A stretch of 64,000 nucleotides of DNA from the NCBI RefSeq assembly GCF_003002915.1, contig NZ_PVTG01000001.1, positions 434,001 to 498,000 of the forward strand. Reading direction: 5' to 3'. Under the pieces are notes generated by a model. It did not search any database and was not told the DNA's origin. It saw only the letters and a program-made list of their open reading frames with translations. The DNA comes from Geodermatophilus tzadiensis (GTDB taxonomy: Bacteria; Actinomycetota; Actinomycetes; Mycobacteriales; Geodermatophilaceae). The position numbers were made by a program, and so were the translations under genes. Positions 44,708 to 55,743 of this stretch are shown piece by piece (the first letter of the stretch is position 1; every line of letters starts with the position of its first letter).

Positions 44708-46208
44708 CGCTGTCCTCCTGTGCGCGGGTGGCGGTGCTGCCCGTGCTGCCACCGGCGGAGCGGCGGCCGCTGCCGACCACCCCGCCGCCGGTGGGCGCGC
44801 CGACCGGCTCGGTGCGGCGCAGCCGCGGCGAGGGCGGCACGGTGAGGTCCATCGGCGGCACCGGGAAGCCGCCCTCGGCGCGGGCCGGGCCGGAGCGCTG
44901 CGCCGGGCGGTGCCGCGGCCCGGCGGGCGGCAGCACCTCGGGCTCGGGGTCGGTCGCGTGCACCCCGCCGGCCGCGGCGTCGGCGGCCATGAGCCGGGTG
45001 TCGCGGTTGGCCGTGCGGCTGGCGATCAGCAGCCCGGCGAGCACGAGCAGCGCGACCGGCACGCCGACGAACAGCGCCACCTGGCCGCTGGAGAGCTCCG
45101 CCTCCCGGGAGACGGTGCGCATCGTGGCGACGACGAGGATCCACAGCAGCGCCGTGGGGACCAGGACCTTCCAGCCGAAGCGCATGAACTGGTCGTAGCG
45201 CAGCCGCGGCAGCGTCCCCCGCAGCCAGATGAACACGAACAGCGCGAGGACGACCTTGAGGAAGAACCACAGCAGCGGCCACCAGCCGGAGTTGGCGCCG
45301 TCCCAGATCGACAGCGGCCACGGCGCGCGCCAGCCGCCGAGGAACAGCGTCGCGGCCAGGGCCGAGACGGTGACCATGTTGATGTACTCGGCGAGGAAGA
45401 ACAGCGCGAACTTCAGCGACGTGTACTCGGTGTGGAAGCCGCCGACCAGCTCGCTCTCGGCCTCGGGGAGGTCGAACGGCGCACGGTTGGTCTCCCCGAC
45501 GACGGCGACGACGTAGATGACGAAGCTGACCGGCAGCAGGATCGCGTACCAGCCGGGCCCGGTGAACTCCAGGCCGAAGAAGGACACCTGGTTGCCGTCG
45601 GCCTGGGCGGCGACGATCTCCGAGGTCGACATCGAACCCGCGTAGAGGAACACCGCGACGATCGACAGCCCCATCGCGATCTCGTAGCTGACCATCTGCG
45701 CGGCGCTGCGCAGCCCGCCGAGCAGCGGGTAGGTCGAGCCCGAGGCCCAGCCGGCGAGCACGATGCCGTAGACGCCCATCGCCGAGCAGGCGAGGACGAC
45801 GAGCACCCCGATGGGGGCGTCGGTCAGCTGCAGCGGGGTGCGCTCGCCGAAGATGCTCACCGTCGGTCCGAGCGGGATGACCGAGAAGGCCAGGAACGCC
45901 GGGACCGCGGAGATGACCGGCGCCAGGAAGTAGACCGGCTTGTCCGCCAGCGCCGGCATGATGTCTTCCTTGAACGCCAGCTTGAGCCCGTCGGCCAGGC
46001 TCTGCAGCGACCCGCGCGGGCCCACCCGGTTGGGGCCCGAGCGCTGCTGCATGCGGGCGACGACCTTGCGCTCGAACACGATCGCGAACAGCGTCATCGC
46101 GACCAGCACGCCGAAGACGCCGACGATCTTGATGAGCACGATCCACCAGACGTCGGACCCGAAGTCCTCGAGCGTCGGCTGGTCGGCAGCGGCGGCGAAC
46201 ACCGTCAC
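44700..46208 (-). CDS. nuoH: NADH-quinone oxidoreductase subunit H with C-terminal extension
   Basis: 502 residues from GTG at 46208. It forms most of the quinone-binding chamber: [55 protein letters not shown] and FFLAEYINM are conserved. Eight helices end near residue 395; a further 105 residues are Pro/Gly/Arg-rich and cytoplasmic, not found in the E. coli protein (about 325 residues). GTG overlaps the nuoG stop (GTGA). Confidence 0.96.
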   Translation of the reverse strand: MTVFAAAADQPTLEDFGSDVWWIVLIKIVGVFGVLVAMTLFAIVFERKVVARMQQRSGPNRVGPRGSLQSLADGLKLAFKEDIMPALADKPVYFLAPVISAVPAFLAFSVIPLGPTVSIFGERTPLQLTDAPIGVLVVLACSAMGVYGIVLAGWASGSTYPLLGGLRSAAQMVSYEIAMGLSIVAVFLYAGSMSTSEIVAAQADGNQVSFFGLEFTGPGWYAILLPVSFVIYVVAVVGETNRAPFDLPEAESELVGGFHTEYTSLKFALFFLAEYINMVTVSALAATLFLGGWRAPWPLSIWDGANSGWWPLLWFFLKVVLALFVFIWLRGTLPRLRYDQFMRFGWKVLVPTALLWILVVATMRTVSREAELSSGQVALFVGVPVALLVLAGLLIASRTANRDTRLMAADAAAGGVHATDPEPEVLPPAGPRHRPAQRSGPARAEGGFPVPPMDLTVPPSPRLRRTEPVGAPTGGGVVGSGRRSAGGSTGSTATRAQEDSDA

Positions 46209-48679
46209 GCGGCACCTCCGGACAGGCGGACGACGGCGCCGGGCGCGGTGCCGAGGTCGCGGTGCACCTCGCTGCCGGGCGAGCGCAGGGGCAGCCAGAC
46301 CACGCCGTCGGGCATGTCGGTGACGCACAGCGGCAGGGTCACCGCGCCGGTGGCGCCGGTGACGGTGAGCGGGTCGCCGTCGGCCAGGCCGAGCCGGGCC
46401 GCCGCCTCGGGGGCCAGCCGGGCCACCGGCGGGCGGGCGGTGCCGGCGAGCTCGGGCTCGTCGCGCTGCAGCGTGCCGACGTCGAGCAGCTGCCGCCACG
46501 AGGCCAGCAGCGCCTCGCCCGGGCCGGGCTGCGGGGCGACCGCGGGCGGCACGTCGAGGCCGGCGACCTCGGCCGGAGCCACCGCGGCGCCGAGGGCGGC
46601 CAGCTCCGCGCGGGCGGCCTCCGGCCCGGGCAGCCGCAGGTCGACGTCGAGGTACTCGGCCAGGCCGTGCAGCACCCGGCCGTCGGGCAGCTGGCCGGTG
46701 CCGTGCAGCGTGGCGTCGAAGGAGCGCACCCGCCCCTCCCAGTCCAGGTAGCTGCCGGCCTTCTCGGGCGCGGCGGCCACCGGCAGGACGACGTCGGCGT
46801 GCGCGGTCACGGCGCTGGGCCGCTGCTCGAGGCTGACCACGAACGACGCCGCGGCGAGGGCCGCCTCGGCCAGCCGCGGGTCGGGCAGGTCGGCGTGGTC
46901 GACGCCGCCGACCACGAGGCCGGCCAGCCGCCCGTCGCGGACCGCGGTGAGGATGCCGGTGGTGTCCCGGCCCGGGACGGCGGGCAGGTCGGCGGGGTCG
47001 ACGCCCCACAGCGCGGCCACGTCGGCGCGGGCCACGGGGTCCTCGACCGGGCGCCCGCCGGGCAGCAGCGCCGGCAGCGCCCCGGCCTCCACGGCACCGC
47101 GCTCACCGGCGCGCCGCGGCACCCAGGCCAGGCGGGCGCCCGTGGCGCGGGCGAGCGCGGCCAGCGCGGTGAACGCGCCGGGCACCCCGGCCAGCCGCTC
47201 ACCGGCGAGCACCACCGCGCCGGGCTGCCGCAGCGCCTCGACCGCCGGGCCGCCCCAGCTGCCGTCGGCCAGCGCACCCAGCGCGCGCGCCTCGTCGCCG
47301 GGCCGGGTGACCAGGACGGTGGCCTGCAGCTTCTGCGCCGCCCGGGTGGCGAACGGGGCGAGGTCGTAGACGGCCAGCGACCCCGTGCGCACGGCCCGCC
47401 GCAGCCGGAGGAAGACGATCGGCGACTCCTCCTCGGGCTCGAACCCGGCCAGCAGCACCGCGGGAGCGGCGGTGAGCTCGGCGTAGGTGACCGCGCCGTC
47501 GCCGGGTGAGCGGCCGGCCACGTGCGCGGCGAGGAACGCCTGCTCCTCGTTGGAGTGGGCCCGGGCGCGGGCGTCGACGTCGTTGGTGTGCAGGCCGATC
47601 CGCGCGAACTTGGCGTAGGCGTAGGCGTCCTCGACGGTCAGCCGGCCGCCGGGCAGCACCCCGACGCCGCCGGCGGCCCGCGCCGCGCGCAGTCCCTCCG
47701 CGGCGGCGGCCCAGGCGTCGGGCCAGGAGGCGGGGGCGAGCACGCCGTCGGCACCCCGGACCAGCGGGGTGCCCAACCGGTCGTTGGTGGCCGCGTAGCG
47801 GAACGCGTAGCGGCCCTTGTCGCAGGTCCACTCCTCGTTGACCGCGGGGTCCTCGCCGGCCAGCCGTCGCATGACCTTGCCGCGCCGGTAGTCGGTGCGC
47901 ATCGAGCAGCCCGAGGCGCAGTGCTCGCAGACCGACGGCTCGCTGCGCAGGTCGAAGGGCCGCGACCGGAACCGGTACTGGGCGCTGGTGAGGGCGCCGA
48001 CCGGGCAGATCTGGGTGGTGTTGCCGGAGAAGTAGGAGGAGAAGGGCTCGTCCTCGTAGACGGCGACCTGCTCCAGCGCGCCCCGCTCGAACAGCTCGAT
48101 GAACGGGTCGCCGGCCACCTGCTGGGAGAAGCGGGTGCAGCGGGCGCACAGCACGCAGCGCTCGCGGTCGAGCAGGATCTCGCTGCTGATCGGCAGCGGC
48201 TTGGGGTAGGTCCGCTTGACGTCGACGAAGCGGGTCTCGGTGCGGCCGTTGCTCATCGCCTGGTTCTGCAGCGGGCACTCGCCGCCCTTGTCGCAGACCG
48301 GGCAGTCCAGCGGGTGGTTGATCAGCAGCAGCTCCATCGTGCCCTGCTGCGCCTTGTCGGCGACCGCGCTGGTCAGCTGGGTGCGCACAGCCATGCCGTC
48401 GGAGACCGGCATGGTGCACGACGCCACCGGCTTGCGCTGGCCCTCGACCTCGACCAGGCACTGCCGGCAGGCGCCGACCGGGTCGAGCAGCGGGTGGTCG
48501 CAGAACCGCGGGATCTGGATGCCGACCATCTCGGCGGCCCGGATGATCAGCGTCCCCTTGGGCACCGCGACGTCGAAGCCGTCGATGGTGCAGTGGACGG
48601 CGTCGGGCGGGGTGTGCGGTCCCGGCACGCCGGGCGGCACCGCCGCCGCGGGCTCGGGGCTGGTGGGCGTGAGGGTCAC
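46205..48679 (-). CDS. nuoG: NADH-quinone oxidoreductase subunit G
   Basis: 824 residues from GTG at 48679 ([11 protein letters not shown]). N-terminal iron-sulfur part: 2Fe-2S ([19 protein letters not shown]), the His-ligated 4Fe-4S region ([17 protein letters not shown]), and [16 protein letters not shown] with ICPVGAL. A further 4Fe-4S motif [17 protein letters not shown] opens the molybdopterin-oxidoreductase-like domain, which has no catalytic role. The start overlaps the nuoF stop (GTGA). Confidence 0.96.
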   Translation of the reverse strand: MTLTPTSPEPAAAVPPGVPGPHTPPDAVHCTIDGFDVAVPKGTLIIRAAEMVGIQIPRFCDHPLLDPVGACRQCLVEVEGQRKPVASCTMPVSDGMAVRTQLTSAVADKAQQGTMELLLINHPLDCPVCDKGGECPLQNQAMSNGRTETRFVDVKRTYPKPLPISSEILLDRERCVLCARCTRFSQQVAGDPFIELFERGALEQVAVYEDEPFSSYFSGNTTQICPVGALTSAQYRFRSRPFDLRSEPSVCEHCASGCSMRTDYRRGKVMRRLAGEDPAVNEEWTCDKGRYAFRYAATNDRLGTPLVRGADGVLAPASWPDAWAAAAEGLRAARAAGGVGVLPGGRLTVEDAYAYAKFARIGLHTNDVDARARAHSNEEQAFLAAHVAGRSPGDGAVTYAELTAAPAVLLAGFEPEEESPIVFLRLRRAVRTGSLAVYDLAPFATRAAQKLQATVLVTRPGDEARALGALADGSWGGPAVEALRQPGAVVLAGERLAGVPGAFTALAALARATGARLAWVPRRAGERGAVEAGALPALLPGGRPVEDPVARADVAALWGVDPADLPAVPGRDTTGILTAVRDGRLAGLVVGGVDHADLPDPRLAEAALAAASFVVSLEQRPSAVTAHADVVLPVAAAPEKAGSYLDWEGRVRSFDATLHGTGQLPDGRVLHGLAEYLDVDLRLPGPEAARAELAALGAAVAPAEVAGLDVPPAVAPQPGPGEALLASWRQLLDVGTLQRDEPELAGTARPPVARLAPEAAARLGLADGDPLTVTGATGAVTLPLCVTDMPDGVVWLPLRSPGSEVHRDLGTAPGAVVRLSGGAA

Positions 48680-50004
48680 GAAGCGGCTCCGACGGGCTCG
48701 AGGCGCAGGGAGCGGCCCAGGCGGGCCTGCTCCTCGGGCGGCAGCAGGGCGACGTAGTCGTCGCGGAAGTACTTCAGCGAGCTGGTGATGCAGCTGGTCG
48801 CGCCGTCGCCGAGGGCGCAGAAGGACCGGCCGAGGATGTTGTCGCAGGTGTCGGTGAGCAGATCGAGGTCGGCCGCCGTCCCGCGGCCGTCGACCAGCCG
48901 CTGCAGCACCTGGACCAGCCAGTAGGTGCCCTCGCGGCACGGGGTGCACTTGCCGCAGCTCTCGTGGGCGTAGAACTCGGTGAACCGCAGGGTCGCCTCG
49001 ACGATCGAGTCGGTCTCGTCGAAGACCATGAGCGCGGTGGTGCCGAGCATGGAGCCCGCGGCCGCCACGGAGTCGAAGTCCAGCGGCACGTCGAGGTGCT
49101 CGGCGGTGAAGTACGGCGTCGAGGAGCCGCCCGGCGTCCAGAACTTGAGCTCGTGGCCCGGCCGCACGCCGCCGGCCATGGCCAGCAGCTCGCGCATCGT
49201 GGTGCCCATCGGGGCCTCGTACTGGCCGGGGCGCACCACCCGGCCGGAGATCGAGTAGATCTTCGGCCCGGGCGACTTCTCCGGCCCGAACCGCTTGAAC
49301 CACTCGGCGCCGCCGCGGACGACGAACGGCACGGTGGCCAGCGTCTCCACGTTGTTGATGACCGTCGGGGCGCCGTAGAGGCCGGCGACGGCCGGGAACG
49401 GCGGCTTGAGCCGCGGCTGGCCGCGGTAGCCCTCGAGCGAGTCGAGCAGCGCGGTCTCCTCGCCGCAGATGTAGGCACCCGCCCCGGCGTGCACCACCAG
49501 CTCCAGGTCGTAGCCCGAGCCGAGGACGTCGCGGCCGAGGTAGCCGGCCGCGTACGCCTCCTCGACGGCGCTGACCAGCCGGCGGTGGGCGTGCACCGCC
49601 TCGCCGCGGACGTAGATGACGGCGAACCGGCAGCGGATCGCGTACGCCGAGATGATCACACCCTCCACCAGGGAGTGCGGGTCGGTCATCATCAGCGGGA
49701 GGTCCTTGCAGGTGCCCGGCTCACCCTCGTCGGCGTTGACCACGAGGTACTTGGGCAGCGCGGCCGGCCCGGTGGCCGTCTCGCCGGGCTTGGGCTGCGG
49801 GATGAAGCTCCACTTCATGCCGGTGGGGAACCCGGCGCCGCCGCGGCCGCGCAGGCCGGAGTCCTTGACCAGCGAGACCAGCTCGTCGGGGGTCATCGAC
49901 AGCGCCGTGCGCAGCGCGGTGTAGCCGTCGAGCGACTCGTAGGTGGACAGCCGCCAGGGCTGGTCGGCGCCCCAGCGCGAGGTGAGGACGGGGGTGAGCG
50001 GCAT
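48676..50004 (-). CDS. nuoF: NADH-quinone oxidoreductase subunit F (NADH/FMN site)
   Basis: 442 residues. NADH- and FMN-binding motifs [15 protein letters not shown] and [19 protein letters not shown], and the N3 4Fe-4S site [14 protein letters not shown] with a distal cysteine in [16 protein letters not shown]. This is the electron entry point of the complex. It starts 4 bp after nuoE. Confidence 0.98.
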   Translation of the reverse strand: MPLTPVLTSRWGADQPWRLSTYESLDGYTALRTALSMTPDELVSLVKDSGLRGRGGAGFPTGMKWSFIPQPKPGETATGPAALPKYLVVNADEGEPGTCKDLPLMMTDPHSLVEGVIISAYAIRCRFAVIYVRGEAVHAHRRLVSAVEEAYAAGYLGRDVLGSGYDLELVVHAGAGAYICGEETALLDSLEGYRGQPRLKPPFPAVAGLYGAPTVINNVETLATVPFVVRGGAEWFKRFGPEKSPGPKIYSISGRVVRPGQYEAPMGTTMRELLAMAGGVRPGHELKFWTPGGSSTPYFTAEHLDVPLDFDSVAAAGSMLGTTALMVFDETDSIVEATLRFTEFYAHESCGKCTPCREGTYWLVQVLQRLVDGRGTAADLDLLTDTCDNILGRSFCALGDGATSCITSSLKYFRDDYVALLPPEEQARLGRSLRLEPVGAAS

Positions 50005-50008
50005 CGGT

Positions 50009-51028
50009 TCAGGCCTCCCGGGTCGCGGGGCCCTGGCCGGAGGTGCCCGGCTCGGTGCCCGCGGGGGTGTCGGGGGTGGGACGGGACCCGGGTGGCGTCG
50101 TGCGGCCGTACTCGGTGCCCTCGTCGGGGTGGGTCTGCGCGGCGCCGGCCCGCTCGGCGGGGTTGTCGGCCGCGGCGACGCGGGCGTCGGCGGCCTCCTT
50201 CTCGGGCGTCTGGCCGGCCTGCCCCGAGGGCGCGACCGTCTCGGCGGGCTCTCCGGTGTCGGTGGGCTCCGGCTCGGGGCCGCTCATCGGCGGGGCGGAC
50301 TCGCCGCGCTCGGCGGCCAGCCGGACGCCGGCCAGCGTCGGGCCCCACTCCCCCGGCGCGTCGACGGCGGCCCCGGCGGCCGCGGCGTCGGCGTGCTGGG
50401 AGAAGCCGGCGAGCTGGCGGGAGACGCCCCGGAAGTCGGTCAGCGGCGCCCCGCGGGTCGGGTGCGGCTTCTCGCCCCGGCGCAGCGCCGCCACGAGGGC
50501 CCGGGCGCCCTCGACGTCCTGCTGGTCGTAGAACTCGTAGTCGACGGTGACCACCGGCGCGTAGTCGCAGGCGGCCAGGCACTCGGCGTGCTCGAGGGTG
50601 ACCGAGCCGTCGGCCGCGGTCTCGTCGTGGTGGACGCCGAGGTCGGCCGAGAGCGCGTCCATGATCCGCTGCCCGCCGAGGACGGCGCACAGCGTGTTCG
50701 TGCAGACGCTGACCAGGTGCCGGCCGGTCGGGCGGCGCTTGTACATCGTGTAGAAGGTCGCCACCGCGCCGACCTCGGCCTTGGTCAGGCCCAGCTCCTC
50801 GGCGCACAGCGCCACGCCCTCGGGCGAGACGTAGCCCTGGTAGCTCTGCACCAGGTGCAGCATCGGCAGCAGCGCCGAGCGGGGCTGCGGGTAGCGGGCG
50901 ATGATCTCCCGCGCCTCCAGCCGGGTCTGCTCGGTCAGCGGCGGCAGGTCCGCGGTCACCGGCTCGACGGGGCTGTCGACCAGCCCCGTCGTCGCCGCGC
51001 CCTCCGCCGATCCCGGCAGCGCACTCAT
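50009..51028 (-). CDS. nuoE: NADH-quinone oxidoreductase subunit E with long disordered tail
   Basis: 339 residues. The first about 210 are canonical: helical part, then 2Fe-2S cluster N1a ligands in [11 protein letters not shown] and [13 protein letters not shown]. The remaining about 120 residues are Pro/Glu/Thr/Gly-rich with no predicted fold (for example [14 protein letters not shown]). E. coli NuoE has 166 residues. ATG at 51028 overlaps the nuoD stop (ATGA). Confidence 0.95.
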   Translation of the reverse strand: MSALPGSAEGAATTGLVDSPVEPVTADLPPLTEQTRLEAREIIARYPQPRSALLPMLHLVQSYQGYVSPEGVALCAEELGLTKAEVGAVATFYTMYKRRPTGRHLVSVCTNTLCAVLGGQRIMDALSADLGVHHDETAADGSVTLEHAECLAACDYAPVVTVDYEFYDQQDVEGARALVAALRRGEKPHPTRGAPLTDFRGVSRQLAGFSQHADAAAAGAAVDAPGEWGPTLAGVRLAAERGESAPPMSGPEPEPTDTGEPAETVAPSGQAGQTPEKEAADARVAAADNPAERAGAAQTHPDEGTEYGRTTPPGSRPTPDTPAGTEPGTSGQGPATREA

Positions 51029-52347
51029 CGGTCGACTCCCCCCATCACGGGGTCGATGGAGGCGATGGCCGCGATGACGTCGGCGATCATGCCGCCCTCG
51101 CTCATCGCCGCGGTCGCCTGCAGGTTGACGAAGCTGGGGTCGCGCACGTGGACGCGGAACGGGCGGGTGCCGCCGTCGCTGACCACGTGGTAGCCGAGCT
51201 CCCCGCGCGGGGACTCCACCGGCACGTACACCTGGCCGGCCGGGACCCGGAAGCCCTCGGTGACCAGCTTGAAGTGGTGGATGAGGGCCTCCATCGAGGT
51301 GCCCATGATGTGGCGGACGTGCTCGAGGGAGTTGCCCATGCCGTCGGCGCCCAGCGACAGCTGCGCCGGCCAGGCGATCTTGCGGTCCTCGACCATCACC
51401 GGACCCGGCTCGAGCCGGTCGAGGGCCTGCCGGACGATCGTGAGCGACTCGAACATCTCGGCCATGCGGACCAGGTAGCGGCCCCAGGCGTCGGAGGTGT
51501 CGGCGGTCGGCACCTCGAAGTCGTAGTCCTGGTAGCCGAGGTAGGGCTCGGTCCGGCGCAGGTCCCAGGGCAGCCCGGCGGCGCGCAGCACGGGGCCGGT
51601 GACGCCGAGCGCCAGGCAGCCGGTGACGTCGAGGTAGCCGACGTCCTTGAGCCGGCGCTGCCAGATCGGCTGTCCGGTGAGGAGCTTGTGGTAGCCGGCC
51701 AGCCGCTCGGGCATGACGGTCAGCCACTCGCGGATGGACTCGACCGCGCCGGGCGGCAGGTCCTGCGCGACGCCGCCGGGGCGGACGTAGGCGTGGTTCA
51801 TCCGCAGGCCGGTGATCTCCTCGAGCAGGTCGAGGCACAGCTCGCGCTCGCGGAAGCCGTTGGTCATGCCGGTGAGCGCGCCGAGCTCCATGCCGCCGGT
51901 GGCCAGGCCGACCAGGTGCGAGGCGATCCGGTTGATCTCCATGACCAGCACCCGGATGGTCTGCGCGCGCAGCGGCGCCTCGATGCCGAGCAGCTTCTCG
52001 ACGGCCAGGCAGTAGGCGGTCTCGTTGTACAGCGGGGACAGGTAGTCCATCCGCGTCACGAACGTCGTGCCCTGCGTCCAGTTGCGGTACTCGACGTTCT
52101 TCTCGATGCCGGTGTGCAGGTAGCCGATGACCACCCGCGCCTTGGTCACCGTCTCGCCCTCGAGGTCGAGCACCAGGCGGAGGACGCCGTGCGTCGAGGG
52201 GTGCTGCGGCCCCATGTTGACGACGAGGCGCTCCTCGCCGGTGAGGTCGCCGCCGAACGCCTGGTCCCAGTCGCCACCGGTGACGGTGTAGACGCGGCCC
52301 TCGGTGGTCTCGCGGGACCCGGCGTAGGGGTCGTGGGTCGTGGTCAC
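51025..52347 (-). CDS. nuoD: NADH-quinone oxidoreductase subunit D
   Basis: 440 residues from GTG at 52347. Homologous to the large subunit of NiFe hydrogenases, without the metal site. [22 protein letters not shown] lines the quinone site with its conserved His, followed by [28 protein letters not shown] and the C-terminal [16 protein letters not shown] separate protein from NuoC, unlike in E. coli. GTG overlaps the nuoC stop. Confidence 0.97.
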   Translation of the reverse strand: MTTTHDPYAGSRETTEGRVYTVTGGDWDQAFGGDLTGEERLVVNMGPQHPSTHGVLRLVLDLEGETVTKARVVIGYLHTGIEKNVEYRNWTQGTTFVTRMDYLSPLYNETAYCLAVEKLLGIEAPLRAQTIRVLVMEINRIASHLVGLATGGMELGALTGMTNGFRERELCLDLLEEITGLRMNHAYVRPGGVAQDLPPGAVESIREWLTVMPERLAGYHKLLTGQPIWQRRLKDVGYLDVTGCLALGVTGPVLRAAGLPWDLRRTEPYLGYQDYDFEVPTADTSDAWGRYLVRMAEMFESLTIVRQALDRLEPGPVMVEDRKIAWPAQLSLGADGMGNSLEHVRHIMGTSMEALIHHFKLVTEGFRVPAGQVYVPVESPRGELGYHVVSDGGTRPFRVHVRDPSFVNLQATAAMSEGGMIADVIAAIASIDPVMGGVDR

Positions 52348-53081
52348 CGGTAGCTCCGCCGGGTGTCGGGGGGCGGGACGGTCGCGCCGTGGTACTCGAC
52401 CGGGACGCCGCCGAGCGGGTAGTCCTTGCGCTGCGGGTGCCCGTCCCAGTCGTCGGGCATGAGGATCCGGGTCAGCGCCGGGTGGCCGTCGAAGACGACG
52501 CCGAACATGTCGTAGGTCTCCCGCTCGTGCCAGTCCGCCGTGGGGTACACCGACGCCACCGACGGGACGTGCGGGTCCTCCACCGTCACCGCCACCTCCA
52601 GCCGGATCCGTCGCCGGTAGGTCATCGAGGTCAGGTGGTAGACGACGTGCAGTCGGGGCCGGCCCGGCGTCGCCGCGGGACCGCCGCTGCCCTCGTAGTC
52701 GACGCCGGAGACGCTGCTGCACAGCTCGAAGCGCAGCGCGTCGTCGTCGCGCAGGGCCTGCACCAGTGTGAGCAGGTGCTCGCGGGCGACGAAGTAGGTG
52801 ATCTCCCCGCGGTCGACCAGCACCCGGGAGACCGCGGCGGCGTAGGTGGCCTCGCCGACGGCCTCGATCAGCGCGTCGGTGACCTCGTCGAACCAGCCGC
52901 CGTAGGGCCGGTCGGTGGAGTGCAGGGCCACCGCGCCGCCGGGCTCGACCCGGACGAGGCCGCCGAAGCCGGACGTGTCACCGCTGCCGGAGACGCCGAA
53001 GGCGCCCTTGCGGAACCCGCCGCTCGGTGCGGTGGCGCCCTGGCCGGCGTCGGTGCCGCTGCGGTCGCCGGGGCCGGTCAC
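52344..53081 (-). CDS. nuoC: NADH-quinone oxidoreductase subunit C
   Basis: 245 residues from GTG at 53081. Conserved part begins near residue 85: [38 protein letters not shown] and the signature [25 protein letters not shown] with the C-terminal RKDYPLGG. The N-terminal 45 residues are Gly/Ser-rich. Start overlaps the nuoB stop (GTGA). Confidence 0.96.
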   Translation of the reverse strand: MTGPGDRSGTDAGQGATAPSGGFRKGAFGVSGSGDTSGFGGLVRVEPGGAVALHSTDRPYGGWFDEVTDALIEAVGEATYAAAVSRVLVDRGEITYFVAREHLLTLVQALRDDDALRFELCSSVSGVDYEGSGGPAATPGRPRLHVVYHLTSMTYRRRIRLEVAVTVEDPHVPSVASVYPTADWHERETYDMFGVVFDGHPALTRILMPDDWDGHPQRKDYPLGGVPVEYHGATVPPPDTRRSYR

Positions 53082-53758
53082 CGGTCGCTCCGCACGTACG
53101 GCTCGGGCAGCAGGACGGCCTTGCCGCCGCGCTGCTCGATGGCGAACTGGCCGGTGCGCCCGGCGGCCGCGGCCTCCTCGTAGGCGCGGCGGGCCGCCCT
53201 GTCGACGCGGACGCTGGAGGGCATCTCGACCAGCAGGTCGCGCGCCCGGCCCTCGGCCCGGTCGCGCTCGAGCTGGCGGGCCCGCCGCTCGCCGAGCGGC
53301 TCGTTCTGGATCTTGTGGTGCAGCTTGAGGATGGCGTCCATGAGCATCTCCGGGCGCGGCGGGCACCCGGGCAGGTACATGTCCACCGGGACGACGTGGT
53401 CGACGCCCTGCACCACCGCGTAGTTGTTGAACATGCCGCCGGAGCTGGCGCACACCCCCATGGCGAGCACCCAGCGCGGCTCGGGCATCTGGTCGTAGAT
53501 CTGCCGCAGGACCGGCGCCATCTTCTGGCTCACGCGGCCGGCGACGATCATGAGGTCCGCCTGGCGCGGCGAGGCACGGAAGACCTCCATGCCGAAGCGG
53601 GCCAGGTCGTAGCGGCCGGCGCCGGTGGCCATCATCTCGATCGCGCAGCAGGCCAGCCCGAAGGTGGCCGGCCACAGCGAGGACTTGCGGGTCCAGTTGA
53701 CCAGCTTCTCGACGCTGGTCAGCAGGAACCCGCTGGGCAGCTTCTCCTCGAGGCCCAT
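53078..53758 (-). CDS. nuoB: NADH-quinone oxidoreductase subunit B (cluster N2)
   Basis: 226 residues. Ligands of the terminal 4Fe-4S cluster N2 are visible: the adjacent Cys-Cys in [13 protein letters not shown], the Cys in [15 protein letters not shown] and that in [12 protein letters not shown] at 53758 follows AGGGAG. It starts one base after the end of a repeat-encoded frame that fills the nuoA-nuoB gap. Confidence 0.97.
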   Translation of the reverse strand: MGLEEKLPSGFLLTSVEKLVNWTRKSSLWPATFGLACCAIEMMATGAGRYDLARFGMEVFRASPRQADLMIVAGRVSQKMAPVLRQIYDQMPEPRWVLAMGVCASSGGMFNNYAVVQGVDHVVPVDMYLPGCPPRPEMLMDAILKLHHKIQNEPLGERRARQLERDRAEGRARDLLVEMPSSVRVDRAARRAYEEAAAAGRTGQFAIEQRGGKAVLLPEPYVRSDR

Positions 53759-53759
53759 C

Positions 53760-53885
53760 TCAGCTCCCTGCCGTGGGGGTCGTCGGTGTCGTGGCCGGTG
53801 TCGTCGCGGCCTGTGTCGCGGCCGGTGTCGTCGCGGCCTGCGTCGTGGGTGTCGTGGCCGTGGGTGTCATGGCCGTGGGTGTCAT
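53760..53885 (-). CDS. Possible 41-residue Thr/Ala/Pro repeat peptide between nuoA and nuoB
   Basis: ATG at 53885 lies 5 bp after the nuoA stop, and the TGA at 53760-53762 is 1 bp ahead of the nuoB ATG, so the frame exactly fills the gap. It encodes [16 protein letters not shown] and similar pentad repeats, from tandem GC-rich DNA repeats. No good Shine-Dalgarno is seen for it; translation by re-initiation is possible. It may simply be an expanded repeat that happens to be open. Confidence 0.35.
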   Translation of the reverse strand: MTPTAMTPTATTPTTQAATTPAATQAATTPATTPTTPTAGS

Positions 53886-53890
53886 GGCCG

Positions 53891-54253
53891 TCAGTCCCAC
53901 TCGAGACCGCCGCGGCGCCAGACGTAGGCGTAGGCGAGGAAGACCGTCGCGATGAACACGACCATCTCGACCAGGCCGAACACGCCCAGCGCGTCGTTGG
54001 CGACGGCCCACGGGTAGAGGAAGACGATCTCGATGTCGAAGACGATGAAGAGCATCGCCGTCAGGTAGTACTTCACCGGGAAGCGGCCGCCGTGCAGCGG
54101 CTGGTCGACCGGCTCGATGCCGCACTCGTAGGCCTCGAGCTTCGCCCGGTTGTAGCGGCGCGGGCCGACGAACGGCGCGACCGCCACGGAGAACAGCGCG
54201 AAGGCGGCGGCCAGCGCGAAGAGGCCCACGATGGGCACGTAGGTCGAGAGCAC
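53891..54253 (-). CDS. nuoA: NADH-quinone oxidoreductase subunit A
   Basis: 120 residues, three membrane helices, with YECGIEPVDQPLHGGRFPVKYYL and FDIEIVFLYPWA conserved. GTG at 54253 (VLSTYVPIVGLF) follows AAGGGGGGAG. It is the first gene of the 14-gene operon nuoABCDEFGHIJKLMN. A Rex operator and a -10 lie 40-75 bp upstream. Confidence 0.96.
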   Translation of the reverse strand: MLSTYVPIVGLFALAAAFALFSVAVAPFVGPRRYNRAKLEAYECGIEPVDQPLHGGRFPVKYYLTAMLFIVFDIEIVFLYPWAVANDALGVFGLVEMVVFIATVFLAYAYVWRRGGLEWD

Positions 54254-54290
54254 CGGCTCCCCCCTTCGACGTCGGGACGACGACACGAGC

Positions 54291-54308
54291 TTGTGAAGAA
54301 ATTCACAA
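54291..54308. promoter_or_regulatory. Rex operator upstream of the nuo operon
   Basis: TTGTGAA-GAAA-TTCACAA, a perfect inverted repeat identical to the Rex consensus TTGTGAAnnnnTTCACAA. Rex represses respiratory genes when NAD+ is high and is released by NADH; in Streptomyces coelicolor its targets include nuo and cyd. The site lies just downstream of the proposed transcription start, where binding would block elongation. Confidence 0.9.
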
Positions 54309-54321
54309 AGCGACGGGGACG

Positions 54322-54350
54322 AGCCTATGCCTCCCCCACGACGATGAGAA
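54322..54350 (-). promoter_or_regulatory. Promoter of the nuo operon
   Basis: TAGGCT (54322-54327) with TTCTCA (54345-54350) 17 bp upstream on the minus strand. Expected start near 54315, giving a leader of about 60 nt containing the Rex site. Confidence 0.5.
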
Positions 54351-54416
54351 GCACAGGGGGTGAGTGACTTCACGTCGGCGCGTCACGGTCTGGTCACGCT
54401 CCGGCCGAGCCCGGGT

Positions 54417-55691
54417 TCAGACCGACGGCGTCAGGCGGGTGAGCAGGGCGACCACGCGGTCGAAGCGGTCGCCGTCGCGGCCGTCGGAGAGGTTGCCCAT
54501 CAGCCGCAGCGCGGCGCGGACCATGGCCGGGCGCTTGAGCCCGTGGGCGGTGGCGAACCGGACCAGCGCCGGCCGGTCGAGCAGCGCGAGGAACGCGGTG
54601 CCGAGGCGGTGGTGGCGGCCGTACTCCTCGCGCAGCCGCTCGGGGTAGCGGCGCAGCACCGCCTCGCGGGCGGGGCCCTCCGGGGCGGCCAGGGCCGCGG
54701 CGGCGGTCTCCCCCGCCATCCGGCCGGTCTCCAGGGCGTAGCTGATGCCCTCGCCGTTGAACGGGTTGACCACTCCGGCGGTGTCGCCGGCCAGCAGCAG
54801 GCCGCGGGTGTAGGCCGGGCCGCGGGCCAGCGCCATCGGCAGCCCGGCGCCACGCAGCGGGGTCACCGCGTGCTCCTCGCCGAGCTGCCACTCCGGCGGG
54901 AGGGTGGCCAGCCACCGCCGCAGCACGGTGCGCGGGTCGGCCTGGCCGGCGCGGCGGGTGTCGAGCAGCCCGAAGCCGACGTTGGCGGTGCCGTCGCCCA
55001 TGCCGAACGACCAGCCGTAGCCGGGCATCGAGTCGGCGGTGGGGCCCTCGGCGGAGAGGTCGAAGGAGATGTCGAGCCAGGGGTCCTCACCGCGCGGGGT
55101 CTCGACGTACCGGCGGACGGCGACACCGAGCGGGCGGTCCTCGCGGCGGGTGAGCCCGATGGCCTTGGCCAGCCGGCCCGACAGGCCCTCGGCGGAGACC
55201 ACCAGCGGCGCCCGCCAGGTGACCGGTTCCCGCCCCGGCCCGGCCTGGGCGCGCACACCGGCGACCCGGCCGGCGTCGTCGAGCAGCGGGTCGGTGACGG
55301 TGACCTCCTGCTCGAGCCGGGCACCGGCCGCGACGGCGTGCTCGGCCAGCATCGGGTCGAGGTCCCGGCGTGCGCGGATGAGCCCGTACGACGGCCAGGA
55401 GTCCAGCGTCGGCCAGTCCACCTCGACCACCTGGCCGCCGCCGAAGACCCGCAGGCCCCGGTGCCGCACCCAACCGCCGGCCGGTGAGACGTCGATCCCC
55501 ATGTCGTCGAGGGCCTTCACCGCCCGCGGCGTCAGCCCGTCGCCGCAGACCTTCTCGCGGGGGAAGCGCGCCTTCTCCAGCACGACGACGTCGAGGCCGG
55601 CGGTGGCCAGCGTCCACGCGGCGGCCGACCCCGCCGGGCCGGCCCCGACCACCACGACGTCGGCGCTGCCCCCGGCGGTCGGATCGGTCAC
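54417..55691 (-). CDS. menJ: Geranylgeranyl reductase family flavoprotein, probable menaquinone reductase
   Basis: 424 residues from GTG at 55691, with GAGGGGG upstream. FAD fold motif VVVVGAGPAGSAAAWTLA, FPREKVCGDGLTPRAV and GDTAGVVNPFNGEGISYALETG are typical of the geranylgeranyl reductase family. The mycobacterial member MenJ (Rv0561c) saturates one isoprene unit of menaquinone and is likewise near menG and a polyprenyl synthase gene. The substrate here is inferred from that context; an archaeal-type lipid reductase role is less likely. Confidence 0.83.
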   Translation of the reverse strand: MTDPTAGGSADVVVVGAGPAGSAAAWTLATAGLDVVVLEKARFPREKVCGDGLTPRAVKALDDMGIDVSPAGGWVRHRGLRVFGGGQVVEVDWPTLDSWPSYGLIRARRDLDPMLAEHAVAAGARLEQEVTVTDPLLDDAGRVAGVRAQAGPGREPVTWRAPLVVSAEGLSGRLAKAIGLTRREDRPLGVAVRRYVETPRGEDPWLDISFDLSAEGPTADSMPGYGWSFGMGDGTANVGFGLLDTRRAGQADPRTVLRRWLATLPPEWQLGEEHAVTPLRGAGLPMALARGPAYTRGLLLAGDTAGVVNPFNGEGISYALETGRMAGETAAAALAAPEGPAREAVLRRYPERLREEYGRHHRLGTAFLALLDRPALVRFATAHGLKRPAMVRAALRLMGNLSDGRDGDRFDRVVALLTRLTPSV

Positions 55692-55743
55692 GCGCTGGCC
55701 CCCTCGGTGCTCGGCTGCGGCCCTGCCGGACCGCCGTCCGAGC

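Noticed and set aside
53625-53955. Plus-strand Arg/Gly-rich frames across the nuoA-nuoB gap
   Set aside because: They are reverse readings of the repeat and of nuoB, with no start signals.
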